Shown: in pieces, positions 43,581 to 52,005 of the stretch
Layout of the letters: every line of letters starts with the position of its first letter
Numbering within the stretch: the stretch's first letter is position 1
Assembly (NCBI RefSeq): GCF_014646095.1
Contig: NZ_BMMU01000019.1
Location: 117,544 to 181,543 of the forward strand
Length of the DNA stretch: 64,000 nt
Source of the DNA: Streptomyces lacrimifluminis
GTDB taxonomy: Bacteria; Actinomycetota; Actinomycetes; Streptomycetales; Streptomycetaceae
Direction: 5' to 3'
The notes under the pieces: generated by a model
Told to the model about the DNA's origin: nothing
Database searches by the model: none
Seen by the model: the letters and a program-made list of their open reading frames with translations, nothing else
Position numbers and translations under genes: made by a program

Positions 43581-44372
43581 CTATGCGCGCAGCCGCCACC
43601 CGTGATCCACCGGCCCGATCCCGGCGCCCAACGCGAACCCGGCCGCGATCGCCCCGGTGACGTACTCCTTCGCCGCCGCCACCGCCGCCGGCACCGACTC
43701 GCCCTTCGCCAGCCCCGACGCGATGGCCGACGCCAGTGTGCAGCCCGTGCCGTGCGTATGCCGGTTGTCGAGGCGCGGGGCACGCAGCCAGTGCTCCTCG
43801 GACCCGTCCGTGAGCAGGTCGACGGCCTCGCCCGGCAGATGCCCGCCCTTGATCAGCGCCCACTGCGGCCCGTACGCCAGCACGGCCGCCGCGGCCTCGC
43901 GCAACTGTTCCTCCGACTCGACCCGTACACCCGTGAGCTGCGCCACCTCATCGAGGTTCGGGGTCGCCACGGTCGCCACCGGCAGTAGTTTCGTGCGGAC
44001 GGAATCCAGTGCGGACGCGGCCAGCAGCGGGTCCCCGTGCTTGGAGACGCCCACCGGGTCCACGACCGTCGGCACGTCCGTCGCCGCGATCAACTCGGCG
44101 ACCGCCTCGACCAGTTCGGCCGAGGCGAGCATTCCCGTCTTCAGCGCGGTCACGCCGATGTCGTCGACGACGCTGCGGAACTGGGCCCGTACCGCCTCCA
44201 CCGGCAGCTCCCAAGCGCCCTGTACGCCGAGGGAGTTCTGCGCCGTGACCGCAGTGAGCACGCTCATGCCGTGCACCCCGAGCGCCAGCATCGTCTTCAG
44301 GTCGGCCTGGATCCCGGCTCCCCCTCCGGAGTCGGAGCCCGCGACCGTCAGGACGCGCGCAGGCGGGGTCAC
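43581..44372 (-). CDS. thiD: hydroxymethylpyrimidine (phosphate) kinase
   Basis: 263 residues from GTG 44372, whose bases overlap the thiL stop (GTGA). Phosphorylates HMP and HMP-P in thiamine synthesis. Ribokinase-fold motifs: LTVAGSDSGGGAGIQADLKT at the start and DNRHTHGTGCTLASAIASGL near the C-terminus with the catalytic Cys/anion hole. Coupled with thiL. Confidence 0.97.
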   Translation of the reverse strand: MTPPARVLTVAGSDSGGGAGIQADLKTMLALGVHGMSVLTAVTAQNSLGVQGAWELPVEAVRAQFRSVVDDIGVTALKTGMLASAELVEAVAELIAATDVPTVVDPVGVSKHGDPLLAASALDSVRTKLLPVATVATPNLDEVAQLTGVRVESEEQLREAAAAVLAYGPQWALIKGGHLPGEAVDLLTDGSEEHWLRAPRLDNRHTHGTGCTLASAIASGLAKGESVPAAVAAAKEYVTGAIAAGFALGAGIGPVDHGWRLRA

Positions 44373-45334
44373 GACTCGATGTCCGCGAAGTGGTCCCAGC
44401 CGCCCTTGCTGGTCCATGGTGCCCCGTCGACCGTCACCTGGGGCAGCGCCGACGGGTTGAGGACCTCGCCGATGACCCTCCAGCGGGCGGGCAGCTTCAC
44501 GTCCGGCGGGAAGGTCGCCACGATCGCGTGGTCCTCGCCCCCGGTGAGCACCCACTGCATGGGGTCGACGCCGACGGCCTGCCCGATGTCGTTCATCTGG
44601 GTGGGGATGTCGATCGCGCCCGAACGGATGTCGATACGGACCTTGCTGGCCTCCGCGATGTGCCCGAGGTCGGCGATCAGGCCGTCACTCACGTCGCACA
44701 TCGCGGTAGCGCCGAGGCCGGCCGCCGCCGGGCCCGCGTGGTACGGCGGTTCGGGACGCCGGTGGGCCTCGACGAAGGCGCGCGGCGAGCGGAAGCCGCG
44801 CGACAGCACCGCGTGCCCGGCCGCCGACCAGCCCAGCCAGCCCGTCACGGCGACGACGTCACCGGGCCGGGCACCACCCCGGATGACAGGCTCGTGGTTG
44901 CGCAGATCGCCGAGCGCGGTGATCGACACGACGATCGTGTCCCCCCGTACGACGTCACCGCCGACCACGGCGGCGCCCGCGACCTGGGCCTCGTCCCGCA
45001 GACCGTCCATCAGTTCGACGGGCCACGTGACCGGGAGTTCGGCGGGGACGACCAGCCCGAGGAGCAGCGCGGTGGGTACGGCGCCCATGGCGGCGATGTC
45101 CGCGAGGTTCTGGGCGGCTGCCTTGCGGCCCACGTCGTACGCGGTGGACCAGTCGCGGCGGAAGTGCCGCCCCTCCAGGAGGATGTCGGTGCTCGCCACG
45201 ACCCTGCGGTCGGGCGCGGCGACCACGGCGGCGTCGTCGCCGGGGCCGACCCGGACCGCCGGGGTGGTGGTGAGCCGGGAGGTGAGCTCCCTGATGAGCC
45301 CGAACTCCCCCAGTTCGCCCACAGTGCCCTTCAT
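44369..45334 (-). CDS. thiL: thiamine-monophosphate kinase
   Basis: 321 residues from ATG 45334; makes thiamine pyrophosphate from the monophosphate. Start KGTVGELGEFGLIRELTSRL, then VRVGPGDDAAVV, STDILLEGRHFRRDW, MGAVPTALLLGL and MCDVSDGLIADLGHIAE, all typical of the PurM-like fold. Paired with thiD; divergent from the Lrp-like gene. No thiamine riboswitch is evident in the 217-bp gap. Confidence 0.96.
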   Translation of the reverse strand: MKGTVGELGEFGLIRELTSRLTTTPAVRVGPGDDAAVVAAPDRRVVASTDILLEGRHFRRDWSTAYDVGRKAAAQNLADIAAMGAVPTALLLGLVVPAELPVTWPVELMDGLRDEAQVAGAAVVGGDVVRGDTIVVSITALGDLRNHEPVIRGGARPGDVVAVTGWLGWSAAGHAVLSRGFRSPRAFVEAHRRPEPPYHAGPAAAGLGATAMCDVSDGLIADLGHIAEASKVRIDIRSGAIDIPTQMNDIGQAVGVDPMQWVLTGGEDHAIVATFPPDVKLPARWRVIGEVLNPSALPQVTVDGAPWTSKGGWDHFADIES

Positions 45335-45551
45335 AGTCGTACGTCCCCTTCTGGTGCTGTCCCCGTTGCTGTCCCTGCCCGGTCGCGAGGCTCTGTGGAC
45401 CTCTGTACGGTCGAGGTGACCGTCAACCTGTGCCGCGTGTGCACCCCGGTGCGGGTTCCCGGTCGCCGCAGGTCTCCCCGTGGCGCGTGACGACGCGATA
45501 CCGTGGCGTTCCTTTTCCCCACATGATCCTCGTGGCCGCCCTGGAGGTTCC

Positions 45552-45785
45552 GTGGTACAGGCGTACATCCTGATCCAGACCGAGGTCGGCAAAGCGTCGA
45601 CCGTCGCCGAGACGATCAGCAAGATCCCGGGGGTGACCCAGGCCGAGGACGTGACAGGACCGTACGACGTGATTGTGCGCGCCCAGGCCGACACCGTGGA
45701 CGATCTCGGCCGCTTGGTGGTCGCGAAGGTCCAGCAAGTGGACGGCATCACCCGCACTCTGACCTGCCCGGTGGTGCACTTGTAG
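45552..45785 (+). CDS. stand-alone Lrp/AsnC ligand-binding (RAM) domain protein
   Basis: 77 residues from GTG 45552 with GGAGG five bases upstream. Only the RAM ligand-binding domain is present (VQAYILIQTEVGKASTVAET, VTGPYDVIVRAQADTVDDL, RTLTCPVVHL); the DNA-binding half of Lrp proteins is missing by design, since the length fits a known small family. It probably modulates a full-length partner or binds amino acids. Confidence 0.92.
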   Translation: MVQAYILIQTEVGKASTVAETISKIPGVTQAEDVTGPYDVIVRAQADTVDDLGRLVVAKVQQVDGITRTLTCPVVHL

Positions 45786-45799
45786 CCCCCGTCTACCCT

Positions 45800-46309
45800 G
45801 TGCCGGTGAACTTCTTCCGTCACCGGCCGCTCGCTCTGCCCGCGCTCGCCCTGTTGATCGTCGTCACGGGCTGCTCCTCAGCAGACGACAGCGCCGCAGT
45901 CACGGTTCCCGAGCCGGACGGGAAGGCCACGACACTGTGCCGGAACCTGGACAAGGCGCTGCCGGCGAAGGTGGACGGCCTGAGCCGCGACGACCCCGAG
46001 CCCCGGTCCGCACTGACCGCGGGCTGGGGCAGCAGCCCGGCGATCATACTGCGCTGCGGTGTCGTACGGCCGCCCAAGATGACCGACCCCAAGGTCGCCA
46101 CCGGCTCGGATCCGGATGCGGTGGGGGGTGAGGTGAACGGGGTCGGATGGCTGATGGAGAAGCGGGACGACGGGTCGTCCCGCTTCACCACTTCGTCACG
46201 GCTCGCCTATGTGGAGGTGACGGTTCCGTCGGGGCGGGACACCTCGGGGGCGCTCGTTGATCTGGCTGCCGCCATCAAGAATGCGGTGCCTGAGGGGATT
46301 GCCAACTAG
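45800..46309 (+). CDS. lipoprotein, DUF3515-like
   Basis: 169 residues from GTG 45800 (a second GTG at 45806 is possible). The signal peptide HRPLALPALALLIVVTGC ends in a lipobox (VTGC), so Cys25 would be lipidated. The mature part has CRNLDKALPAKVDG and AIILRCGVVRP, with two conserved cysteines probably paired. This small actinobacterial lipoprotein family often precedes ddlA; function unknown. Confidence 0.82.
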   Translation: MPVNFFRHRPLALPALALLIVVTGCSSADDSAAVTVPEPDGKATTLCRNLDKALPAKVDGLSRDDPEPRSALTAGWGSSPAIILRCGVVRPPKMTDPKVATGSDPDAVGGEVNGVGWLMEKRDDGSSRFTTSSRLAYVEVTVPSGRDTSGALVDLAAAIKNAVPEGIAN

Positions 46310-46339
46310 GCGCCGTATTTGACCTGTTGCGTTGTCGGG

Positions 46340-46384
46340 TGCGGGTCCGTCGTGGCTGGTCGCGCAGTTCCCCGCGCCCCTTCA
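46340..46384 (+). repeat. dispersed intergenic repeat, copy C
   Basis: GCGGGTCCGTCGTGGCTGGT then CGCGCAGTTCCCCGCGCCCC, the best-preserved copy in this orientation, between convergent lipoprotein and ddlA genes. Confidence 0.78.
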
Positions 46385-46391
46385 GGGCGCT

Positions 46392-47549
46392 CTACCTCAG
46401 GCCCGTTGAGCGGCGCAGAGCCGCCTGCACAAGGCGGTCCACCAGCTCCGGGTAGTCAACGCCCGTCTCCTGCCACATCCTCGGGTACATGGAGATGGGG
46501 GTGAAGCCGGGCATCGTGTTGATCTCGTTGATGACGAACTCGCCGTCCTCGGTGAGGAAGAAGTCCGCGCGGACGAGGCCCTCGCAGGACGCCGCGTCGA
46601 AGGCCTCGACCGCGAGGCGGCGCACCTCCACGGTCTGCTCCTCGGTGAGGGGGGCGGGGACGATGCCGTCGGCCGAGTCGATGTACTTCGCCTCGAAGTC
46701 GTAGAAGGCGTGCGCCTGTACGGGCGGGATCTCGGCGGGCACGGAGGCACGCGGGCCGTCCTCGAACTCCAGCACCCCGCACTCGATCTCGCGCCCGCGC
46801 AGCGCGGCCTCCACGATGATCTTCGGGTCGTGGCGCTGTGCCTCGGCGATCGCCTCGTCGAGGCCACTCGGCTCGTCGACCTTGGTGATGCCGAACGAAG
46901 ATCCCGCGCGCGCGGGCTTCACGAACAGCGGCCAGCCGTGCTCGGCGGCGAAGTCGACGATCTTCTTGCGGGCGGCCGGCTCGTCGCGCTCCCAGTCACG
47001 CGGCCGGATCACCACGTACGGGCCCACCTTGAGGCCGAACGAGGTGAACACCCGCTTCATGTACTCCTTGTCCTGGCCGACGGCCGAGGCGAGCACGCCC
47101 GCGCCGACGTACGGGACACCGGAGAGCTCAAGCAGCCCTTGAAGGGTGCCGTCCTCGCCGTACGGGCCGTGCAGGACGGGGAAGACGACGTCCACCTCGC
47201 CGAGGGCCTTGGGCACCGATCCCGGTTCGCTGTAGACGACTTCGCGGTTCGCGGGATCGACGGAGAGCACCACGCCACCCTCGCTCGACTCGGCGAGCTG
47301 GTCGACGTTCGGCGCCTTGCGGTCGGCGATCGCCATGCGCTCCGGTTCGTCCGCGGTGAGCGCCCAGCGGCCGTCCTGGGTGATGCCGATCGGCAGGACG
47401 TCGTACTTCGTCCGGTCGATGGCACGCAGCACGGCGCCGGCGGTGACCACGGAGATCCCGTGTTCGGAGCTGCGACCGCCGAAGACGACGGCCACGCGCG
47501 GCTTGCGGGACGGCTGCCCGGGGCTCTGGGGGAGGTTCTCGGTGCTCAT
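46392..47549 (-). CDS. ddlA: D-alanine-D-alanine ligase
   Basis: 385-residue ATP-grasp enzyme making the D-Ala-D-Ala end of peptidoglycan. Seen: VAVVFGGRSSEHGIS, HGPYGEDGTLQGLLEL, KPARAGSSFGITKV, and the omega-loop FYDFEAKYIDS whose tyrosine favours D-alanine over D-lactate; EINTMPGFTPISMYPRM is at the C-terminus. It therefore looks like the normal, vancomycin-sensitive ligase. It shares strand with gpsA and plsC. Confidence 0.97.
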   Translation of the reverse strand: MSTENLPQSPGQPSRKPRVAVVFGGRSSEHGISVVTAGAVLRAIDRTKYDVLPIGITQDGRWALTADEPERMAIADRKAPNVDQLAESSEGGVVLSVDPANREVVYSEPGSVPKALGEVDVVFPVLHGPYGEDGTLQGLLELSGVPYVGAGVLASAVGQDKEYMKRVFTSFGLKVGPYVVIRPRDWERDEPAARKKIVDFAAEHGWPLFVKPARAGSSFGITKVDEPSGLDEAIAEAQRHDPKIIVEAALRGREIECGVLEFEDGPRASVPAEIPPVQAHAFYDFEAKYIDSADGIVPAPLTEEQTVEVRRLAVEAFDAASCEGLVRADFFLTEDGEFVINEINTMPGFTPISMYPRMWQETGVDYPELVDRLVQAALRRSTGLR

Positions 47550-47608
47550 ATCGCGTTGAGGGTACCCGTTGGCAGAGCGCTGAGTCAGCGCCCGCAGCCC
47601 CCTGTTGC

Positions 47609-48619
47609 TCAGCGTCGTTCGGGCTTGGCGCTGCGCGACATCAGCTCCTTGAGGGCCACGACTGGCGGCTTGCCCTCGTGCACGATGCCGACGACCGTCT
47701 CCGTGATCGGCATGTCGACACCGTGCCTACGGGCCAGATCCAGCACGCTCTCACAGGACTTGACGCCCTCGGCGGTCTGCTTGGTGACCGCGATGGTCTC
47801 CTGGAGGGTCATGCCCCTGCCGAGGTTGGTACCGAAGGTGTGGTTGCGGGACAGCGGCGAGGAGCAGGTCGCCACCAGGTCACCCAGGCCCGCGAGTCCG
47901 GCGAAGGTGAGCGGGTCGGCGCCCATCGCGAGGCCGAGGCGGGTGGTCTCGGCGAGGCCACGCGTGATGAGCGAGCCCTTCGCGTTGTCGCCGAGGCCCA
48001 TGCCGTCGGCGATACCGACGGCCAGACCGATCACGTTCTTGACCGCGCCGCCGAGTTCGCAGCCGACGATGTCGGTGTTGGTGTACGGCCGGAAGTACGG
48101 GGTGTGGCAGACGCTCTGGAGTCGCTGGGCCACGGCGTCGTCCGTACAGGCGACCACCGCGGCGGCCGGCATCCGGGCGGCGATCTCCCGGGCGAGGTTG
48201 GGGCCAGTGACGACCGCGATGCGGTCCTGGCCCACCTTGGCGACGTCCTCGATGACCTCGCTCATCCGCATCGCGGAACCGAGTTCGACGCCCTTCATCA
48301 GGGAGACGAGGACCGTGTCCGGGGCGAGCAGGGGTGTCCACTCGGCGAGATTCCCGCGCAGGGTCTGCGAGGGGATGCTGAGTACCGTGAAGTCGGCGTC
48401 GCGCGCGGCCTGTGCCGGGTCCGTGGTGGCCCGGAGGTTCTCCGGGAGTTCGACGCCCGGGAAGTAGTCCGGGTTCGTCCGCGTGGAGTTGATCGCCTCG
48501 GCGAGTTCGGGGCGCCGGGCCCACAGAGTCACCTCGCAGCCGGCGTCGGCGAGCACCATGCCGAAGGCGGTCCCCCATGATCCAGCGCTGAACACCGCCG
48601 CCTTGACCGGCTCGCTCAC
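47609..48619 (-). CDS. gpsA: glycerol-3-phosphate dehydrogenase [NAD(P)+]
   Basis: 336 residues from GTG 48619, overlapping the plsC stop as GTGA. Reduces dihydroxyacetone phosphate to sn-glycerol 3-phosphate for lipids, the substrate of the acylation step. The Rossmann site reads AAVFSAGSWGTAFG: the first glycine of GxGxxG is serine. Catalytic GCELGGAVKNVIGLAVGIADG and SRNHTFG are normal. Coupled to plsC, which starts phospholipid synthesis from its product. Confidence 0.94.
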   Translation of the reverse strand: MSEPVKAAVFSAGSWGTAFGMVLADAGCEVTLWARRPELAEAINSTRTNPDYFPGVELPENLRATTDPAQAARDADFTVLSIPSQTLRGNLAEWTPLLAPDTVLVSLMKGVELGSAMRMSEVIEDVAKVGQDRIAVVTGPNLAREIAARMPAAAVVACTDDAVAQRLQSVCHTPYFRPYTNTDIVGCELGGAVKNVIGLAVGIADGMGLGDNAKGSLITRGLAETTRLGLAMGADPLTFAGLAGLGDLVATCSSPLSRNHTFGTNLGRGMTLQETIAVTKQTAEGVKSCESVLDLARRHGVDMPITETVVGIVHEGKPPVVALKELMSRSAKPERR

Positions 48620-49530
48620 TTGCCCTGCCCCTCTTCCCGGACTTCCCGTACTTCTGCCGCTTGGTGTGCTGCTGCTCCGTGTACCGCTGTTTGATGCACT
48701 GCCGCTTGGTGTGCTGCCGTCGGCTTCGCCGACGGTCCTTCGCCGGCCGCCTCGGCGACGGCTCTCTCGTGCGCGTCCAACGCGTCCTGCGCCTCTTCCG
48801 CGGCCGTGCGGCGGCGCTGCTCGATCCGCACCTCGCGCGGGTCGTACGGCGTCTCGGGCGCCTTCTCGCCGCGGATCTCCTCCAGCAGGCGGGTGACGGC
48901 GGCCATGATGACCTCCGTCGTCTCCTGCAGGAGGTCGGGGCTCATCTCCTGGTCGTAGAACCGCGTCAGGTCGACGGGCGGGCCCGCGAGGACGTGGTGG
49001 GTCTTGCGCGGAAGGACGTTGAGCTTCCTGGCGTAAGGCGGCAGCAGTTCGTTCGCCCCCCACTGGGCCACCGGGATCACCGGGCACCTGGTCTGCAGGG
49101 CGACCCGGGCGGCGCCGGTCTTGCCGGTCATGGGCCACTGGTCCGGGTCGCGGGTGATGGTGCCCTCGGGATAGAAGACGACGCATTCGCCGCGCTCCAC
49201 GGCGGCGATTGCGGCGCGGAAGGCACTCAGCGCGTCGGTGGTCTCCCGGTAGACGGGGATCTGTCCGGTACCACGCATCATGGTGCCGACGAATCCCTTC
49301 TTGAAAAGCTCGCTCTTCGCCAGGAAGCGCGGAACACGGCCGCTGTTGTACTGGTAGTGCGCGTAGGCGAAGGGGTCCGCATGCGAATTGTGGTTCACCG
49401 CGGTGATAAATCCGCCCGCAGCCGGAATGTTCTCCATTCCACGCCAGTCCCGGTTGATCAGAACCACCAACGGCGGTTTGCAGATGACCGCGGCGAGGCG
49501 GTACCAGAAGCCGATTCTGCGGCGGGGCAC
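48616..49530 (-). CDS. plsC: 1-acyl-glycerol-3-phosphate acyltransferase
   Basis: 304 residues from GTG 49530, with AGGAAG eight bases upstream (an in-frame GTG at 49539 touches that site). Motifs TAVNHNSHADPF (HxxxxD) and VVFYPEGTITRD (the FPEGTR-type box) mark the acyltransferase; a hydrophobic N-terminal segment anchors it. The last 70 residues are a low-complexity Ala/His tail (AAHQAAVHQTAVHGAAAHQA). Partner of gpsA. Confidence 0.93.
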   Translation of the reverse strand: MPRRRIGFWYRLAAVICKPPLVVLINRDWRGMENIPAAGGFITAVNHNSHADPFAYAHYQYNSGRVPRFLAKSELFKKGFVGTMMRGTGQIPVYRETTDALSAFRAAIAAVERGECVVFYPEGTITRDPDQWPMTGKTGAARVALQTRCPVIPVAQWGANELLPPYARKLNVLPRKTHHVLAGPPVDLTRFYDQEMSPDLLQETTEVIMAAVTRLLEEIRGEKAPETPYDPREVRIEQRRRTAAEEAQDALDAHERAVAEAAGEGPSAKPTAAHQAAVHQTAVHGAAAHQAAEVREVREEGQGK

Positions 49531-49745
49531 GCGGGACACCTTCCTCTAAAACCTGGACCAGGACCTCCGCCGGCGGACCCGGGGGCCGCACAAGTGTCGC
49601 CCCGGGCTTCCGGTCTGTCGAGAACACCGTACGCCCCGGTACCGACACCGCCGGATGGGCTTTGATGACAGCCAGGTGACAATGGTTGCGGCCAGGAGAG
49701 CAGCGGAAGAGCAGCCGGGGTGAACGAGGGAGGGACGGAACGCTC

Positions 49746-50384
49746 GTGCAGTGGACAGTGGTCATACCCCTCAAACCCCTGGCTCGGGCCAAGAGCAGGC
49801 TCGCGGACACCGCCCACGACGGACTCCGCCCCGGTCTCGCCCTGGCCTTCGCCCAGGACACGGTGGCAGCGGTGCTCGCCTGCGCGGCGGTCCGCGATGT
49901 GGCGGTCGTCACGGACGACGCCCTGGCCGCCCGTGAGCTGTCGGCCCTGGGGGCGGCGATCGTCTCCGACGAGCCCCTGGGCGGCCTGAACGCCGCCCTG
50001 ACGCACGGAACGGCCGTGGTACGGACGCGACGGCCCGACAGCCCCGTAGCGGCTCTGAACGCCGATCTGCCGGCACTGCGCCCCCTGGAACTGGCCGGCG
50101 TCCTGGCTGCCGCCGCCGAATTCCCGCGCGCTTTCCTCGCGGACGCGGCCACTGTCGGCACCACTCTGCTGACCGCCCGGCCCGGTCAGGAATTGCTTCC
50201 GCTTTTCGGCCCGCATTCCCGAATCCGCCACCACGACTCCGGCGCCGTGGAACTCGGACTCACCTCGGTGAATTCCGTGCGCCAGGACGTGGACACCGGC
50301 GACGATCTGCGGGCGGCGCTCGCCCTGGGCGTGGGGACACGGACGGCGGCCGCGGTCGAGGGGCTGCTGATCGCGGGCCAGTAG
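49746..50384 (+). CDS. cofC: 2-phospholactate/PEP guanylyltransferase CofC
   Basis: 212 residues from GTG 49746. Nucleotidyltransferase fold: TVVIPLKPLARAKSRLAD, AVVTDDALAARELSALGA, DADLP-type ALNADLPALRPLEL and DVDTGDDLRAALALG. It makes the GTP-activated intermediate in coenzyme F420 synthesis; actinobacterial members use phosphoenolpyruvate. Divergent from plsC; downstream is the cold-shock-like gene, nine bases after. Confidence 0.9.
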   Translation: MQWTVVIPLKPLARAKSRLADTAHDGLRPGLALAFAQDTVAAVLACAAVRDVAVVTDDALAARELSALGAAIVSDEPLGGLNAALTHGTAVVRTRRPDSPVAALNADLPALRPLELAGVLAAAAEFPRAFLADAATVGTTLLTARPGQELLPLFGPHSRIRHHDSGAVELGLTSVNSVRQDVDTGDDLRAALALGVGTRTAAAVEGLLIAGQ

Positions 50385-50393
50385 GCTGCCGCC

Positions 50394-50606
50394 ATGCAGG
50401 CGACCGCGTACACGTACGACGCCGGGACACGCAGCGGCAGTGTGCTGCTCGACGACGGCACCCCCGTTCCCTTCGACGCGCCGGCGTTCGACGCGGGCGG
50501 GCTGAGGCTGCTGCGCCCCGGACAGCGGGTGCGCATCGAGGTCGAGGGAGCGGACGGGCCCCAGGGCATCCCCCGGATCACGCTCGTCACGCTGCAGACC
50601 TTCTGA
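50394..50606 (+). CDS. cold-shock-like OB-fold protein
   Basis: 70 residues, MQATAYTYDAGTRSGSVLLD. The spacing of G, F and V (SGSVLLDDGTPVPFDAPAF, LRPGQRVRIEV) is that of a degenerate cold-shock domain, but the RNP-type aromatic motifs are not conserved. The last codons and stop are part of an 18-bp tandem duplication. It may bind nucleic acid. Co-transcribed with cofC. Confidence 0.7.
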   Translation: MQATAYTYDAGTRSGSVLLDDGTPVPFDAPAFDAGGLRLLRPGQRVRIEVEGADGPQGIPRITLVTLQTF

Positions 50607-50669
50607 ACGCTGCAGACCTTCTGAGCTGCCGATCTTCCGGGCGCCCTCCGGACGGTCCGGACACGCCGC

Positions 50670-50698
50670 GGGCCGGACTCCCTCGGGGAGTCCGGCCC
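50670..50698. terminator. bidirectional terminator
   Basis: A 13-bp stem GGGCCGGACTCCC / GGGAGTCCGGCCC with a 3-base loop between convergent cold-shock-like and hupS genes. Confidence 0.88.
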
Positions 50699-50719
50699 GG
50701 CGCGTGAGTGCTTGCGCCC

Positions 50720-51370
50720 CTACTTGGTGCGGGCGGTTGCCTTCTTGGCGGTGGTGGTGCGCGCCGCCGACTTGCGGGCCGGGGCCTTTGTCGCCGCCGA
50801 CGTCTTCTTGGCAGCCGGGGCCTTCTTGGCGGCGGTCTTCTTCGCCGTGGCCGTGGTCTTCTTGGCCGTCGCGGTCTTCGCGGTGGTCTTCTTGGCCGTG
50901 GTCTTCTTCGCCGTCGCCGTCGTCTTCTTCGCCGGCGTCGCCTTCTTCGCCACGGTCTTCTTCGCCGCCGTCGCCTTCTTGGCGGTGGTGGCCTTCTTCG
51001 CCGCGGCCTTCTTGACCGTTGCGGCAGCACTGCCGCCGGTCAGGCTGCCCTTGGGCGCCTTCTTGACCGCGACCTCGCCGCCACGGGGGAGCTTCTTCGA
51101 GCCGCTCACCAGGTCCTTGAAGCCCTGGCCCGCACGGAAGCGGGGGACGGAGGTCTTCTTGACCCGAACCCGCTCACCCGTCTGCGGGTTGCGGGCGTAA
51201 CGGGCCGGGCGGTCGACCTTCTCGAAGGAACCGAAGCCGGTGACCGAGACCCGGTCCCCACTGACCGTCGCGCGGACGATGGCGTCCAGGACCGCGTCGA
51301 CCGCCTCGGCGGCCTGCTGACGGCCACCGACCTTGTCCGCAATGGCTTCTACGAGCTGCGCCTTGTTCAC
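50720..51370 (-). CDS. hupS: HU-type nucleoid protein with lysine-rich tail
   Basis: 216 residues from GTG 51370, preceded by AAGGGGAAG. The HU domain (1-95) has MNKAQLVEAIADKVGGRQQA, VTGFGSFEKVDRPARYARNP and TGERVRVKKTSVPRFRAG. The rest is a histone H1-like tail of Ala/Lys/Thr repeats (KKATTAKKATAAKKTVAKK). HupS of S. coelicolor is a sporulation-associated nucleoid protein with this design. AT-rich DNA upstream at 51430-51450 fits a strong promoter. Confidence 0.95.
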   Translation of the reverse strand: MNKAQLVEAIADKVGGRQQAAEAVDAVLDAIVRATVSGDRVSVTGFGSFEKVDRPARYARNPQTGERVRVKKTSVPRFRAGQGFKDLVSGSKKLPRGGEVAVKKAPKGSLTGGSAAATVKKAAAKKATTAKKATAAKKTVAKKATPAKKTTATAKKTTAKKTTAKTATAKKTTATAKKTAAKKAPAAKKTSAATKAPARKSAARTTTAKKATARTK

Positions 51371-51508
51371 GTCTTCCCCTTCGGAGACATTGCCAGAACG
51401 AAAGTGTTCAAGCTTTTTCGCACGTTAGGCAGATATATACCGCAAATCAAACACGAAACGGGCTAATCACCCTTGTGCCGCAACGAAATCGGGCTGTCAC
51501 AGAGTTCC

Positions 51509-51739
51509 TCAGCGGTCCTCGTCGGGGATTCGACCCTCGTCGAGGTCCGCCGTGAAGCGTTCCAGCCGCCTTGTCGCGTCGGCGAGATCGTGCTTGGCCG
51601 CGGCCGTAATGACCAGCAGCTTCCGGGTCAGCGCCATCCGTACGCCCTCCGGGACTTGCAGTGCGCGCACTGTTGTGTGCGCTTCCTTTAGTTGGGCCGC
51701 GACCGCCGTGTAGAGCTCGAGTTGGCCGTCGTGTTCCAT
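51509..51739 (-). CDS. conserved small helical protein
   Basis: 76 residues from ATG 51739: MEHDGQLELYTAVAAQLKEA, VPEGVRMALTRKLLVITAAAKHDL and a charged C-terminus. It looks all-alpha. Same order (hupS, this gene, leuD) occurs in Streptomyces from memory. Function unknown. Confidence 0.7.
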   Translation of the reverse strand: MEHDGQLELYTAVAAQLKEAHTTVRALQVPEGVRMALTRKLLVITAAAKHDLADATRRLERFTADLDEGRIPDEDR

Positions 51740-51924
51740 GCACAGATTGTGCCATCTGGGGCGAGTTGTCGCCTGCTCAGGGGGCAACTGCTGCCTCAAA
51801 CGGCCTTCCGCGCCCACCTCGAAGTCGCGGTGTCAAGACCCGGGTACCCCATCAACACCCTTTCTAACATGGGAAGTTGGCGGGTCCGGGGACGGTGCGC
51901 GAGAGGCTCCGGAGGCAGAAACAG

Positions 51925-51957
51925 CTGTACCCCCAATCGTGGCGATCGGGGGTACAG
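51925..51957 (-). terminator. terminator of leuCD
   Basis: CTGTACCCCC / GGGGGTACAG with a nested ATCG/CGAT pair around TGG; effectively a long hairpin 48 bases downstream of leuD. Nothing else is supported in 51740-52005. Confidence 0.85.
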
Positions 51958-52005
51958 ACGGGGTGTCGCGGTGGCCGAAACCCTACTTGCGAAGGGCCTT
52001 CCGGC

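Noticed and set aside
45335..45551. Possible thiamine riboswitch before thiL
   Set aside because: No TPP-motif core sequences were found in the interval.
46800..47250. Possible D-Ala-D-Lac (vancomycin-resistance) ligase
   Set aside because: The omega-loop reads EAKYIDS with tyrosine, the D-Ala-D-Ala form, and no vanH or vanX is adjacent.
50720..51030. Simple-sequence tract that looked like a repeat array
   Set aside because: It encodes the AKK-type tail of HupS and has no regular unit or spacer pattern; it is not a CRISPR array.
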